Shown here piece after piece: positions 47,768-57,692 of a stretch of 64,000 nt of DNA. The notes below the pieces were generated by a model. The model was not told the origin of the DNA and did no database searches. It saw only the letters and a list, made by a program, of their open reading frames with translations. Source of the stretch: an uncultured Xanthomonas sp. (GTDB lineage Bacteria > Pseudomonadota > Gammaproteobacteria > Xanthomonadales > Xanthomonadaceae). Position 1 is the stretch's first letter; each line of letters opens with the position of its first letter. A program made the position numbers and the translations under genes. The DNA lies in contig CALTTS010000009.1 in NCBI GenBank assembly GCA_943912265.1, positions 1 to 64,000 on the forward strand. Direction: 5' to 3'.

Positions 47768-48676
47768 TCACTCCTTGCCGCGCTTGCGGCGCGCGCGCGG
47801 ATGCGCGGCGTCGTACACCCGGGCCAGGTGCTGGAAATCCAGATGCGTGTAGATCTGCGTGGTGGAGATGTCGGCATGGCCGAGCAGCTCTTGCACGCCG
47901 CGCAGGTCGCCGGAGGATTCGAGGACATGGCTGGCGAAACTGTGCCGCAGCATGTGCGGGTGCACCGGTTTGAACAAACCCTGCCGCACCGCGAGCTGGC
48001 GGATGCGGTACTGCACCGCGCGCGGCGTGATCGGCCCGCCGCCGCGACCGGGGAACACCGGCGCCGCCTCGTCGCCGCCCTGCTCGGCACGCCATGCGGC
48101 CAGCGCCTTGCGCGCGAACGAGCCCACCGGCACGCGCCGCTGGCGGCTGCCCTTGCCGAGCACGGTGACCATGCCCCCACTGGCATCGTCGCCGCCGGCA
48201 TCGAAATCGCGCCAACGCAGCGCGCACAACTCGCTCAGGCGCAGGCCGGAGGAATAAAACAACTCAAGCAGCGCGCGGTCGCGCAGGCCCAGCGGCACGT
48301 CGGTGGGCACTTCCACCAGTTGCGTGGCTTCGTCGGCATCGAGCACCTCGGGCAGCTTGCGCGGCGCCTTCGGCGCGCGCAGCAGGGCGGCCGGGCTGGC
48401 GCCGATCTCGCCGCGCCGGAGCAGCCAGCCGTAGAAGCTGCGGCACGCCGACAGCCGCCGCTGCAGGCTCTTGGGCGACAGCCCGCGGCGGTGCTCGTCG
48501 GCGACGAAGGCGCGCAGCGCGTCGGCGTCCAGCACGCGCACGTCGTCCGTGCCGCGCGCGGCGCTCCATGCCGACAAGGCGTCGAGGTCGCGCCGGTAGG
48601 CATCGAGCGTGTGCGCGGACATGCGCCGCTCCACCTGCAGGTAGGCCAGGAAGCGCTCGACGTCCGCGTTGCCCAT
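47768..48676 (-). CDS. xerC: Tyrosine recombinase XerC
   Basis: A 302-residue recombinase that resolves chromosome dimers at dif together with XerD. The N-terminal SAM-like domain begins FLAYLQVERRMSAHTLDAYR. Catalytic residues are visible: Arg in SGLRLSELCAL, Lys in LGKGSRQR, HxxR in HMLRHSFASH, His in LGHADISTT and the nucleophile Tyr in TQIYTHLD. The end DFQHLARVYDAAHPRA distinguishes XerC from XerD. It is last in the lptM-dapF-DUF484-xerC block. Confidence 0.96.
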   Translation of the reverse strand: MGNADVERFLAYLQVERRMSAHTLDAYRRDLDALSAWSAARGTDDVRVLDADALRAFVADEHRRGLSPKSLQRRLSACRSFYGWLLRRGEIGASPAALLRAPKAPRKLPEVLDADEATQLVEVPTDVPLGLRDRALLELFYSSGLRLSELCALRWRDFDAGGDDASGGMVTVLGKGSRQRRVPVGSFARKALAAWRAEQGGDEAAPVFPGRGGGPITPRAVQYRIRQLAVRQGLFKPVHPHMLRHSFASHVLESSGDLRGVQELLGHADISTTQIYTHLDFQHLARVYDAAHPRARRKRGKE

Positions 48677-48688
48677 CGCCGGCCGCCC

Positions 48689-49372
48689 TCAGCGCGCGAA
48701 GCGCTCCAGCGCGACGGCCAGCGCCTCGCCCATCATGCGCAGGAACAGCGTGCCCATGCCCGGGTAGAACCGGTTGGCATCGCGGCTGCCGACGGCCACC
48801 AGGCCCACGCCCGGCAGCGGCAGCAGGGCGCTGGACTGCACGTCCTCGACCAGGTCGCCGTACAGCAGCGCGTTCTTGTCCGCGTGCAGGCGGCCGCAGA
48901 TCGGCTCGCCGTCGCGCAGGCAGTCGCGGAACGGCGCCAGCGCGGCATCGTCGTGCGCCACCACCCGCAGCCAGTCGGCATCGTCCAGGCCGTCCACCGG
49001 AGCGAACACGACGATGCGCACCAGGTCGCCGCTGAAATCCTCGGCCAGCGAGGCGGCCATCGCGCGCAGCGTGTCGGCCGGCGTGGCCTGCCGCATCAAG
49101 GCCAGGGTGAGCTGATGGGTGCGCACCGCCAGCCGCTCGTTGGCCTGCGCGTTGGCCGACAGCTCGGCCAGCCGCCGCGCCAGCTCGCGGTTCTTGTCGC
49201 GCAGCACTTCCAGCTGGTAGCTGGCCAGCGACGCGGCCGGGCCGTCGTCGCGCGGCACCACCAGCGTCATCGCCAGATCGGGGAACTGGCGCAGGAAACC
49301 GGGGTGGCGGCGCAGCCACGCGGCCACCTCGTGCGCGCTGATCTTTTCGGGCAATTCGTCGATGCCGCTCAT
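48689..49372 (-). CDS. DUF484 family protein
   Basis: A 227-residue GAF-like protein of the DUF484 family, known as YigA in E. coli, conserved between dapF and xerC. The N-terminal ISAHEVAAWLRRHPGFLRQF and C-terminal SRDANRFYPGMGTLFLRMMG are diagnostic. A short coiled-coil region (about residues 50-85) links the two parts. Function is not established. Its ATG overlaps the dapF stop as ATGA. Confidence 0.92.
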   Translation of the reverse strand: MSGIDELPEKISAHEVAAWLRRHPGFLRQFPDLAMTLVVPRDDGPAASLASYQLEVLRDKNRELARRLAELSANAQANERLAVRTHQLTLALMRQATPADTLRAMAASLAEDFSGDLVRIVVFAPVDGLDDADWLRVVAHDDAALAPFRDCLRDGEPICGRLHADKNALLYGDLVEDVQSSALLPLPGVGLVAVGSRDANRFYPGMGTLFLRMMGEALAVALERFAR

Positions 49373-50223
49373 GGGTCTTGCCGGCTCCTCTGGTCAAGCG
49401 TCCCTTCGAACACGAATGCGGTCGGCCCGGCCATGCGCACCGGCGCATCGTCGGCCGGCCACGCGATGCGCAGCTCGCCGCCGGGCAGCCGCACCACCAC
49501 GTCGCGGCCGACCCGGCCGCGCCGCACCAGCGCGACCACCGCCGCGCAGGCGCCGCTGCCGCAGGCCAGGGTCTCGCCGACGCCGCGCTCGTACACCCGC
49601 AGGGCGATGCGGTCCGGCGCCAGCACCTGGGCGAAGCCGACGTTGACCGACTGCGGAAAGGCTGGCGCGCGCTGCAGCGCCGGGCCGAGCACGGCCACCG
49701 GCGCGGCGGCCACGTCGTCCACCTCGATCACCGCGTGCGGGTTGCCCATCGACACGGCGCCGAACGCGACGCGCCGGCCGTCCACGTCGAGCGCGTACTC
49801 GGCCTGCGCCGCAGCGAAGCCGGCCAGCGGGATGCGCGCCGGGTCGAGCACCGGCACGCCCATGTCGATCGCGTAGCGGCCTTCGCCGAGGGCCTGCACC
49901 TCATGCGCGGCGAACGGGCTGTCGATGACGAAGCGGCTGCCGCGGGCGGCGCCGTCGCGCACCAGCCAGGCGGCCACGCAGCGCGCGCCGTTGCCGCACT
50001 GGCCGGATTCGGAGCCGTCGCCGTTCCAGATGCGGTAGGCCGCCACCGCGCCGGCGCTGCGCGGCGGCTCGATGGTCAGGATCTGGTCGCAGCCCACGCC
50101 GACATGGCGGTCGCCCAGCCGCGCGGCCAGCGCCGCGTCGGGCGGCGGCGTGCCGTCGCGCAGGTCGAGCACGACGAAGTCGTTGCCCGCGCCGTGCATC
50201 TTGCTGAAACGCAGTGCCGCCAT
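49369..50223 (-). CDS. dapF: Diaminopimelate epimerase
   Basis: A 284-residue enzyme converting LL- to meso-diaminopimelate for lysine and peptidoglycan synthesis. It is cofactor-free and uses two cysteines, seen in GQCGNGARCVA (about residue 80) and ETLACGSGACAAV (about residue 220). The start FSKMHGAGNDFVVLDL is characteristic. It begins four bases after the lptM stop and is translationally coupled to DUF484. Confidence 0.96.
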   Translation of the reverse strand: MAALRFSKMHGAGNDFVVLDLRDGTPPPDAALAARLGDRHVGVGCDQILTIEPPRSAGAVAAYRIWNGDGSESGQCGNGARCVAAWLVRDGAARGSRFVIDSPFAAHEVQALGEGRYAIDMGVPVLDPARIPLAGFAAAQAEYALDVDGRRVAFGAVSMGNPHAVIEVDDVAAAPVAVLGPALQRAPAFPQSVNVGFAQVLAPDRIALRVYERGVGETLACGSGACAAVVALVRRGRVGRDVVVRLPGGELRIAWPADDAPVRMAGPTAFVFEGTLDQRSRQDP

Positions 50224-50227
50224 CGGC

Positions 50228-50443
50228 TCAGCCGGAAGTGCCGCCGTCGGCCGGCGGCGTCTGCTGCGTCGCGTCGGCCGGCGACGCGGCCGGTGCGGGG
50301 GATTCCGGCGCCGCGTCCGCGGGAGCCGGCGTCACCGGCACGTCTACCGGCTTCTGCGGCATCACCAGCGGCCCCTTGTTGCCGCACGAGGACAGGGCGG
50401 CCGCACAGGCCAGGCACATCAGCAACGGGAGGATTCGCTTCAT
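50228..50443 (-). CDS. lptM: LptM-like small lipoprotein
   Basis: A 71-residue lipoprotein with a signal peptide and lipobox LSSC (Cys at residue 20) followed by CGNKGPLVMP, which matches the CGxKGPLYxP motif of LptM (formerly YifL). LptM of E. coli helps oxidative maturation of the LptD-LptE LPS translocon. The rest is a Pro/Ala-rich tail. The conserved position directly before dapF supports the call. Confidence 0.85.
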   Translation of the reverse strand: MKRILPLLMCLACAAALSSCGNKGPLVMPQKPVDVPVTPAPADAAPESPAPAASPADATQQTPPADGGTSG

Positions 50444-50449
50444 CGCCCG

Positions 50450-50455
50450 AGTATA
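50450..50455 (-). promoter_or_regulatory. -10 element of a likely leaderless lptM-dapF promoter
   Basis: The minus strand reads TATACT, six bases (CGGGCG), then the lptM ATG. Confidence 0.45.
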
Positions 50456-50489
50456 GCCGCGCGCCCTGGCCGGGACATGGCCGGCCGCC

Positions 50490-50930
50490 TCACCGCGGCG
50501 GCGGTTCGGGCCGGCACCACAGCCAGACCGCCACCACCGCCATCGGCCCGATCGACACCGCCCACACCCACGGCCGGTGCACGAACACCAGCACGATCAC
50601 CGCGCAGGCGGCCATCGCCAGGGTCGCCATCCTCTTGCCGCGGCGGCTGACCGCGCCGTGGTTCTCCCAGTCGGCGATGGCCGGACCGAACCGCGGGTGG
50701 TGGACCAGCCAGTGCCGCAGCCGCGCCGAGCCGCGCGTGGCCGCCCAGGCGGCGATCAGGATGAACACCGTGGTCGGCAGGCCCGGCACGAAGATGCCGA
50801 CGATGCCGGTGCAGAAGCTGGCCCAGGCCAGCAGCCACCAGGCCCAGCGGAAACGCACCGGCGGCCCGGCCGGTGCGTCCGGCCCGTCGTCGCCGCCGGG
50901 CCGGCGCGGGGGCATGCCGTCATCCGTCAC
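50490..50930 (-). CDS. YbaN/DUF454 family inner-membrane protein
   Basis: A 146-residue protein with a Pro/Gly-rich cytoplasmic N-terminus and three or four membrane helices. WLLAWASFCTGIVGIFVPGL-type and PTTVFILIAAWAATRGS segments followed by HPRFGPAIADWENHGAVSRR identify DUF454 (YbaN of E. coli). Function is unknown. It lies 12 bases after the S9 peptidase stop, on the same strand. Confidence 0.9.
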   Translation of the reverse strand: MTDDGMPPRRPGGDDGPDAPAGPPVRFRWAWWLLAWASFCTGIVGIFVPGLPTTVFILIAAWAATRGSARLRHWLVHHPRFGPAIADWENHGAVSRRGKRMATLAMAACAVIVLVFVHRPWVWAVSIGPMAVVAVWLWCRPEPPPR

Positions 50931-50942
50931 GCGCGCCTCCCG

Positions 50943-53117
50943 TCACGGCGCCGCCGTCGATGCCACGCCGAGCTGGTCGAGCAGGAAGGCGTAATACTCG
51001 GCCTGCTCGTGGTAGCGCTGGAAGCGCCCGGACTTGCCGCCGTGCCCGGCTTCCATGTTGATGCGGAACACCACCGGCCGCGTGCCGGTGTCCAGGTCGC
51101 GCAGCTTCGCCACGTACTTGGCCGGCTCCCAGTACTGCACCTGCGAATCCCACAGGCCGGTGCCGACGAACATCGCCGGGTAGGCCTGCGCCTTGAGGTT
51201 GTCGTAGGGCGAGTAGCCGAGGATGTAGTCGTAGTACGCCTTCTGCTCCGGGTTGCCCCACTCGTCGTACTCGTTGGTGGTCAGCGGGATGGACGGGTCG
51301 AGCATGGTGGTGACCACGTCGACGAAGGGCACCTGCGAGACGATCACGCGGTAGTCCTGCGGGGCCATGTTGGCCACCGCGCCCATCAGCAGGCCGCCGG
51401 CGCTGCCGCCCATCGCCGCGACCCGGTCCGGGGCCGCATAACCCTGCTTCACCAGCGCCTCGGTGACGTCGATGAAGTCGGTGAAGGTGTGCTGCTTGTT
51501 GAGCAGCTTGCCGTCGTCGTACCACGCCCGGCCCATTTCCTGGCCGCCGCGGATGTGGGCGATGGCGTAGACCATGCCGCGGTCGAGCAGGCTGACCACG
51601 GAATTGTTGAAGCCCGGGTCCATCGACGCGCCGTAGCTGCCGTAGCCGTATTGCAGCAGCGCGCCGCTGCCGTCCTTGCGGAAGCCCTTCCTGTAGACCA
51701 GCGACACCGGCACCCGGGTGCCGTCGCGCGCGTCCACCCACAGCCGCTCGGTGACGTACTGCGACGGGTCGTAGCCGATCACCGGCTGGCGCTTGAGCAG
51801 CCGGCGCTCGCCGGTGCGCACGTTCAGTTCGTAGGTGGTGGCCGGCGTGGTCAGCGAGGTGTAGCCGTAGCGCAGCCATTCGGTCTCCGGCTCGGCACTG
51901 GCGCCCAGGCCCATCGAATAGGCCGGCTCGTCGGCCTTCACGTAATCGTGCGAACCGTCGGCCTTGATCAGGCGGATGCGCTCCAGCCCGTCCGAACGCT
52001 CGCCGACGGCGGTGAAGCCGTCGAACAGCTCGAAGCCGTCGATGAACACCGCCGGATCGTGCGCCAGCCAGTCGCGCCACTGCCCGCGCGAGGTGGCGCC
52101 GTCGGGCGCGGTGACCAGCTTGAAGTTCTTCGCCCCGTCGGCGTTGGTGCGGATCACCCAGCGCCCGCCGAAGTGGTCGGCGTCGTATTCCACGTCGCGC
52201 GCGCGCGGGGCCAGCACGGTGAACTCGCGCGGGTCGGCGGCCGGCGCGTAGCGCTCCTCGCTGGACACGGTGCTGTGCACGCCGATGGTGATGTACTGGT
52301 CGTCGCGGGTGCGGCCGATGCCCATGTAGAAGCTGTCGTCGTGCTCCTCGTACACCAGCGCGTCGTCACTGGCGGGGGTGCCGAGCACGTGCTTCTTCAC
52401 CCGCACGGTGAGCAGGGTTTCCGGGTCGTTCTCGACGTAGAACAGGGTCTTGTTGTCGTCGGCCCAGACCAGATTGGGCGAGGCGCCGGTGATCGTGTCC
52501 GGCAGGATTTCGCCGGTGTCCAGGTTCTTGAAGCGGATCACGTACTGGCGGCGGCCGACGGCATCCTCGGCCCAGGCCAGCAGCCGGTTGTCCTGGCTGA
52601 CCTCGGCATCGTCCACGCCGAAGAACCCCTTGCCGGCGGCCATCGCGTTGACGTCCAGCAACACCTGCTCGGCGGCGAAGTCGCCGGCCGCGTTGGCCTG
52701 CTGGATCGACAGCGCATCCACGCCGGGGCCGTCCTTGCGGCGGGCCTGGATGGGGTAGTCCTTGCCGGTCTCGTAGCGGGTGTAATACCACCAGCCACGC
52801 TCGCGGTACGGCACGCTGGCGTCGTCCTGCTTGATGCGGCCGACGATCTCCTTGTACAGCGTGTCCTGCAGCGGCTTGAGCGGCGCCAGCACGGTGTCGG
52901 CGTAGGCGTTCTCGGCCTTCAGGTAGGCCAGCATGTCCGGGTTCCTGCGGTCGTCGTCGCGCAGCCAGTAGTAGTCGTCCTCGCGGGTGGCGCCGAACGG
53001 GGCCTTCACCGCGTGGGGCTTCTTCGCCACGTCCGGCGGCGTGGCGGCGGTGGCGGCAAGGGACGTGGCGGAAACGGTCATCAGCGTGGACATCGCGAGG
53101 GTGAGGAGGGGATTCAT
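50943..53117 (-). CDS. S9A family oligopeptidase, exported (oligopeptidase B-like)
   Basis: A 724-residue serine peptidase with a signal peptide (about residues 1-24), a seven-bladed propeller domain (about 90-430) and an alpha/beta-hydrolase domain. The nucleophile is in MGGSAGGLLMG (about residue 570), the Asp in GTGLWDSQVQYWE and the His in EAGHGGKSGR. The RGGQEMGRAWYDDGK segment is typical of PtrB-type enzymes, which cleave short peptides after basic residues. Location is probably periplasmic or outer-membrane attached. Confidence 0.94.
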   Translation of the reverse strand: MNPLLTLAMSTLMTVSATSLAATAATPPDVAKKPHAVKAPFGATREDDYYWLRDDDRRNPDMLAYLKAENAYADTVLAPLKPLQDTLYKEIVGRIKQDDASVPYRERGWWYYTRYETGKDYPIQARRKDGPGVDALSIQQANAAGDFAAEQVLLDVNAMAAGKGFFGVDDAEVSQDNRLLAWAEDAVGRRQYVIRFKNLDTGEILPDTITGASPNLVWADDNKTLFYVENDPETLLTVRVKKHVLGTPASDDALVYEEHDDSFYMGIGRTRDDQYITIGVHSTVSSEERYAPAADPREFTVLAPRARDVEYDADHFGGRWVIRTNADGAKNFKLVTAPDGATSRGQWRDWLAHDPAVFIDGFELFDGFTAVGERSDGLERIRLIKADGSHDYVKADEPAYSMGLGASAEPETEWLRYGYTSLTTPATTYELNVRTGERRLLKRQPVIGYDPSQYVTERLWVDARDGTRVPVSLVYRKGFRKDGSGALLQYGYGSYGASMDPGFNNSVVSLLDRGMVYAIAHIRGGQEMGRAWYDDGKLLNKQHTFTDFIDVTEALVKQGYAAPDRVAAMGGSAGGLLMGAVANMAPQDYRVIVSQVPFVDVVTTMLDPSIPLTTNEYDEWGNPEQKAYYDYILGYSPYDNLKAQAYPAMFVGTGLWDSQVQYWEPAKYVAKLRDLDTGTRPVVFRINMEAGHGGKSGRFQRYHEQAEYYAFLLDQLGVASTAAP

Positions 53118-53219
53118 CGATGGGGTTCCTGCATCGGCGGGTCAAGGGCATCCGGGCCCGATGCGGCAGTCTCGGCGGCGACGGTGCCGCAAGGCAAGCC
53201 GGGCGGCGGGGGATCGGCC

Positions 53220-53225
53220 TATCAT
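53220..53225 (+). promoter_or_regulatory. -10 element of a likely leaderless aminotransferase promoter
   Basis: TATCAT is followed by six bases (TCGCGC) and then the ATG at 53232. Confidence 0.45.
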
Positions 53226-53231
53226 TCGCGC

Positions 53232-54440
53232 ATGGATACCCGCGCCCCCCACGCCGTCCCGTCGATGCCGCTTGCCCCGTACAGCCGCCGCAGCCGGGAG
53301 ATCGCCCCGTTCCGGGTGATGGAACTGAGCGCGCGCGCGGCCGAACTCGAACGCGCCGGCTTCGATGTCATCCACATGGAAGTCGGCGAGCCGGACTTCA
53401 CCACCGCCGCGCCGATCGTCGAGGCCGGCCGTGCCGCGCTGGCCGCCGGCCGCACCCGCTACACCGGTGCGCGCGGCCTGCGCGAGCTGCGCGAGGCGCT
53501 GTCCGGCTTCTACCGCAGCCGTTACGGGCTGGACGTGTCGGCCGAACGCATCCTCGTCACCCCCGGCGGCTCGGGCGCCCTGCTGCTGGCCAGCGCGCTG
53601 CTGGTGGACCCGGGCAAGCATTGGCTGATGGCCGACCCGTGCTACCCGTGCAACCGCCAGTTCCTGCGGGTGATGGGCGGCGGCGCCAAGCTGGTGCCGT
53701 CCGGCCCGGAGAGCGCCTACCAGCTCACCCCCGCGCACGTGGCCGCGCACTGGGACGCCGACACCGTCGGCGCGCTGGCCGCCTCGCCGGCCAACCCCAC
53801 CGGCACCGTGCTTTCGCGCGATGAGCTGGCCGCGCTGGCGGCGGCGGTGAAGGCGCGCGGCGGCCGGCTGGTGGTGGACGAGATCTACCACGGCCTGACC
53901 TACGGCATGGACGCGCCGAGCGTGCTCGAAGTGGACGATGACGCCTTCGTGCTGAACAGCTTTTCCAAGTATTTCGGCATGACCGGCTGGCGGCTGGGCT
54001 GGCTGGTGGCCCCGCAAGATGCGGTGCCGGCGCTGGAACGGCTGGCGCAGAACCTGTACATCGCCCCGTCCACCATCGCCCAATACGCCGCGCTGGCCTG
54101 CTTCGAGCCGGCCACCATCGAAATCCTCGAACAGCGCCGCCACGCCTTCGCCGAACGCCGCGACTGGCTGCTGCCGGCGCTGCGCGGGCTCGGCTTCGAC
54201 ATCCCCGTGCAGCCGCAGGGCGCGTTCTACCTGTACGCCGACATCGGCCGCTTCAGCGACGACGCGCAGGCGTTCTGCGCGCACTTCCTCGAAACCGAGC
54301 ACGTCGCCTTCACCCCCGGCATCGACTTCGGCGACTTCAACAGCCGCCGCCACGTGCGCTTCGCCTACGCCGACAGCCTGGAACGCCTGCAGGAAGCCGT
54401 GCGCCGCATCGAACGCGGGTTGCAGACGCTGCCGCGCTGA
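53232..54440 (+). CDS. PLP-dependent aminotransferase, class I/II
   Basis: A 402-residue fold-type I aminotransferase. The PLP lysine is in LNSFSKYFGMTGWRLGWLV (about residue 245), the substrate/PLP contacts in SPANPTGTVLS and DEIYHGLTYG, and the C-terminal Arg in RRHVRFAYADS. The closest overall pattern is of aspartate/aromatic or LL-DAP-like aminotransferases; the exact amino donor cannot be told. It is divergent from the S9 peptidase gene and converges on the restriction-modification gene. Confidence 0.93.
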   Translation: MDTRAPHAVPSMPLAPYSRRSREIAPFRVMELSARAAELERAGFDVIHMEVGEPDFTTAAPIVEAGRAALAAGRTRYTGARGLRELREALSGFYRSRYGLDVSAERILVTPGGSGALLLASALLVDPGKHWLMADPCYPCNRQFLRVMGGGAKLVPSGPESAYQLTPAHVAAHWDADTVGALAASPANPTGTVLSRDELAALAAAVKARGGRLVVDEIYHGLTYGMDAPSVLEVDDDAFVLNSFSKYFGMTGWRLGWLVAPQDAVPALERLAQNLYIAPSTIAQYAALACFEPATIEILEQRRHAFAERRDWLLPALRGLGFDIPVQPQGAFYLYADIGRFSDDAQAFCAHFLETEHVAFTPGIDFGDFNSRRHVRFAYADSLERLQEAVRRIERGLQTLPR

Positions 54441-54463
54441 AAGCGCCACGCCAGCGCCGGGCG

Positions 54464-57400
54464 TCACGCCGGCCCGACGCGCCCGGCGGCTTCCAGCAGC
54501 GCGATTTCTTCCGCATCCAGACCGAACAAGCCGTACACGATGCGGTCGATGCTCGCCTCGGCAGCGGCGATTGTGTCGTCCCGTTCGCGCACGGCGGCGC
54601 GTTGTTCGTTGAACAGCTCTTCCCAATCGCCGCGTTCCTTCAGCGGGATGTCCTGCTTGAACAGTTTTTTCGCTTCACGGCGGAAAGCGGCGAAGTCCGC
54701 CAGCGCCCACCATTCGCGCAGCTTGCCGTTGAGCTTTGTCTGGCCGTCATCCGCCGGATGCAGGTCGAGGATGCGGCGGGCGAAGGCTTGCTGCCTGTCC
54801 AGCCGCTCGCGCGCGGCCTTGCCGGCCTTGTCGGCAAGATCGGCCAAGTCGGATTTCTGCGCCTCGTTCCAGTCGGGAATCGGTGCGGTTTCGACGTATT
54901 GCACACGCAATTCGTGAAAGCCGCCGCGTACGGGTGGACTCATCGAAGCAAGGATGAACCACGCAAGCTTGCTGTTGAGAAGCGCGAGCAAGGCCTTGTC
55001 GTTTGTCGGCACGAGATATGACTTGTCGTTGGAAAATGCGCCGGAAGGATCGAACGAAAAATTCCGCTCACTGTTGAAATGCGGGTAACTGATTTTCTCG
55101 GAAGAAAAATGCGCGGCATAGGCCTCCTGCGCCTGCTGCAACTCGAACCACGCCTGTTTGGTCGCGCGCTTTTCCAGCGCCGGTTGGTACGGCAACAACC
55201 AATCGCGGATAGCCGGGTAATCGTCGATGTCGATCTTGTTCTTCGGGATGTAGATCAGCCACAAGCCGCGTGATTCGACGCGCCAGCGTTTCAAGTCCTT
55301 GCCTTCCAGAAACGGCTTGAGCAGCTCGGCGGAGCGGGCATCCTGCCGGCACAGCCGCTGCTTGGTCGGCGTGTCGATCACGAAGGCATCGTTCAAGCCG
55401 GTCTTGATGCCGTACAACGGCGCGCCGTACACCTGCTTGAGCGTGCGACGACCTGCGCGAATCTTCTCGCGCAAGCGGCGCAGATCGTCGCCTTCCAACT
55501 CCCACGAACCCGCACCCAGCGCCGATTGCGGGAACGGCGCGGCATGCGCCTGCCATTCCGCATTGAAATTGCTGTCCGGCAACGCCGCCACTTTCCAAAA
55601 GCGCAGCAGGTGTTGTTCCGCTGCCGCGCCACGCCGCAAGGTGACAATGGCCGGGTATGTGGTCACGCCGTCGAATACTTGCAGATCGCCGAAGTCCACC
55701 ACGCTTTCCAGCGTGGCCTCGCGCAGCAGGAACTCGCGCAGCGGCCGGCCCGAGCCGGTCTTGAAAAACGTGTTGGACGAAATGAAACCCAGCCGCCCCC
55801 CCCGGCTTGAGCAGCTTGATGCCGCGCTCGTAAAAGTAGCAATACAGGTCCGCGCGGTCGGAAACCACTTCGTAGCGCTCTTCCAGATACGGCTTGAGCG
55901 GCTTGAGCAATTCCATGCGTACATACGGCGGGTTGCCCAGCACCACGTCGAAGCCGCCTTCGGCAAACACCTGCGGAAAGGCGGCATGCCAGTTGAAGGC
56001 ATGGTCGAGGTAGGCAAAGTTGGCGTCTTCGATCAAGCTGTCGCCCACGCGCAGGCTGCCGTCCAGCGTGTCCAGCACCTTGCCCGGCTTGGCAGTCTTG
56101 ATCCACAGGGAAAGCTTGGCGATTTCCACACTTTCCAGGTTCACGTCCACGCCGAACAGGTTCTTGGTGAGGATTTCGCTGTCCGAATCCAGCAGGTCGT
56201 CGGAGTGGCGCGTGCCCTGCAACTCGGCAATCTTGTCGTTGACGCGGGTCAACTCGGCTTTCATGAAATCGAAAGCCATGATGAGGAACACGCCCGAGCC
56301 GCAGGCCGGGTCAACGATGCGCAATCCCTTCAGGCGCTCGCGCCAGGCCAGCCAGGCATCGAGTTCGCCGGTTTTCCTGCGCCATGTGATGTTGGCGTAG
56401 TCGGAAATGTCCGTGTCTTTCTTCGCGTGTTCGCGCAGGATGCCGTCGAACAACTCGCGCAAATGCGCACCCAGCGTCTCGGCTACGATGAAGCGGGCAA
56501 TGTAGTCGGGCGTGTAAACCACGCCGTCGCGCTTGCGTCGGCCGGAGGTGCCGCTGGCCTTTTCTTCCTCGACCACCTCGTCGCGCGCCGCCGCCTGCAA
56601 CCGCTCCACGTCGGCAATGGACTGTTCGAAAATTTGGCCGAGCACCGTGACTGACACTTCGGAGGCGAAGTCGTATTCGCCCAGTTTCTTGAACGCCTCG
56701 CAAATTCCGTCCGGCAGGGCCAGTGCATTGATCGCGGCATCGTCCGCAAACAGGCCGCCGTTGTAGCGCGGGATGCCAAGCTCCGCGTTGCCCTTGTCGA
56801 TCGCCCGGAACAAGCCGGTGAAGTTGCTCCATACCGAATGCGGGTTGTAGGGATTGCGGTTGGCGAAGGCGCTGGCAAGCGTGTCGCGCGGCAACAAGCC
56901 GGCATCCTCGGCAAACGCGATGAACAACACGCGGTCGAGAATCTTCTGCGCCAGCGCGATGCTCTGCAACGGTGTCACTTGCGCATGGGCAACCTGCACG
57001 GCTGCGATCAATTGCAGGCGCAGTGCCTTGTAGTCCTGATAAAGCCGGCCGGTGATGTCCTTGTCTTCGCGCCGGCTCTGCTCCAGCAAGGCCTGCGTCT
57101 TGCCGGACAACAGGTTTTCGGCCGAAAGCAGCAGCATGAAGCGTGCGTATTCTTCTGGCTCGGCAAGTTGCTCGAACCGGAAAACCTCATACGCGCCGGT
57201 GCCTTCACCAAAGCCGTACAAGCGCAGTTCCAGCATGTTGGACACCAGCACCCATTTCACGCCGCGTGCGTTGGTGGCGTATTCCCACGCCTGCTGCACC
57301 GGGCTTTTGTTGCGTCCGGGCATGATGGCATCGAGGTCGCGAGTATCCGCGCCCTTCAACTCGAATGGCGCAACGATTTCGGCCTTCTTGTCGCCGAAAT

Positions 57401-57674
57401 GGCCAAGCGCCAGATCGACGCTGCCGCGGATGATGGTCTGCTCGGCCGATACCGTGTAATCGGCACCGCTGGCCGGACCGCGATAGCCCAACACGGCCTC
57501 GACGATTTTCGACTTGAACTCGCCGTGCAGCGCCACTTCCTTCAAGTGGCGCACACGCCCTTCGCGAATCATCGCCGCCCAGCTTTCGAGGATGCGCGCA
57601 TGCTCTGCGGGAATGGCTTCCTGGCGGAAATGCCGGGCAAGGGTCTTGCGATTGAACAATTGCATGCTGGTCAT
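54464..57674 (-). pseudogene. Type IIG restriction-modification enzyme, frameshifted in a G8 tract
   Basis: A single-chain restriction-modification protein of about 1069 residues when the two frames are joined. The N-terminal part has a PD-(D/E)xK-like nuclease signature (GSVDLALGHFG near residue 85, FELKG near 104). An N6-adenine methyltransferase follows, with motif I VDPACGSGVFL (about 454) and motif IV VVLGNPPYV (about 578). The C-terminal target-recognition region lies in the second frame (ISSNTFFKTGSGRPLREF onwards). The frames separate at 55796-55803 after LLKPGG: eight G residues are present, and seven would restore one frame. As sequenced, the enzyme would lose its recognition domain. 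It may be phase-variable, a decayed gene, or a sequencing error. It is lower in GC than its neighbours, with no separate methylase or C protein nearby. Confidence 0.85.
55796..55803. repeat. Homopolymer (C8 on plus, G8 on coding strand) at the frameshift
   Basis: Eight identical bases in the middle of the type IIG gene coincide exactly with the change of reading frame. Seven bases would give LLKPGGRLGFI without interruption. Confidence 0.9.
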
Positions 57675-57692
57675 GCTCGAATCCGTTCCCGC

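Noticed and set aside
50577..54440. A 1287-codon plus-strand frame over the S9 peptidase
   Set aside because: Only its last 402 codons are a real gene (the aminotransferase); the rest is the antisense of the peptidase with no recognisable domain.
54464..57674. BREX PglX or type I HsdM as identity of the methyltransferase gene
   Set aside because: No other BREX or type I subunit genes are nearby, and the nuclease-like N-terminus plus C-terminal recognition region in one chain fits type IIG better.
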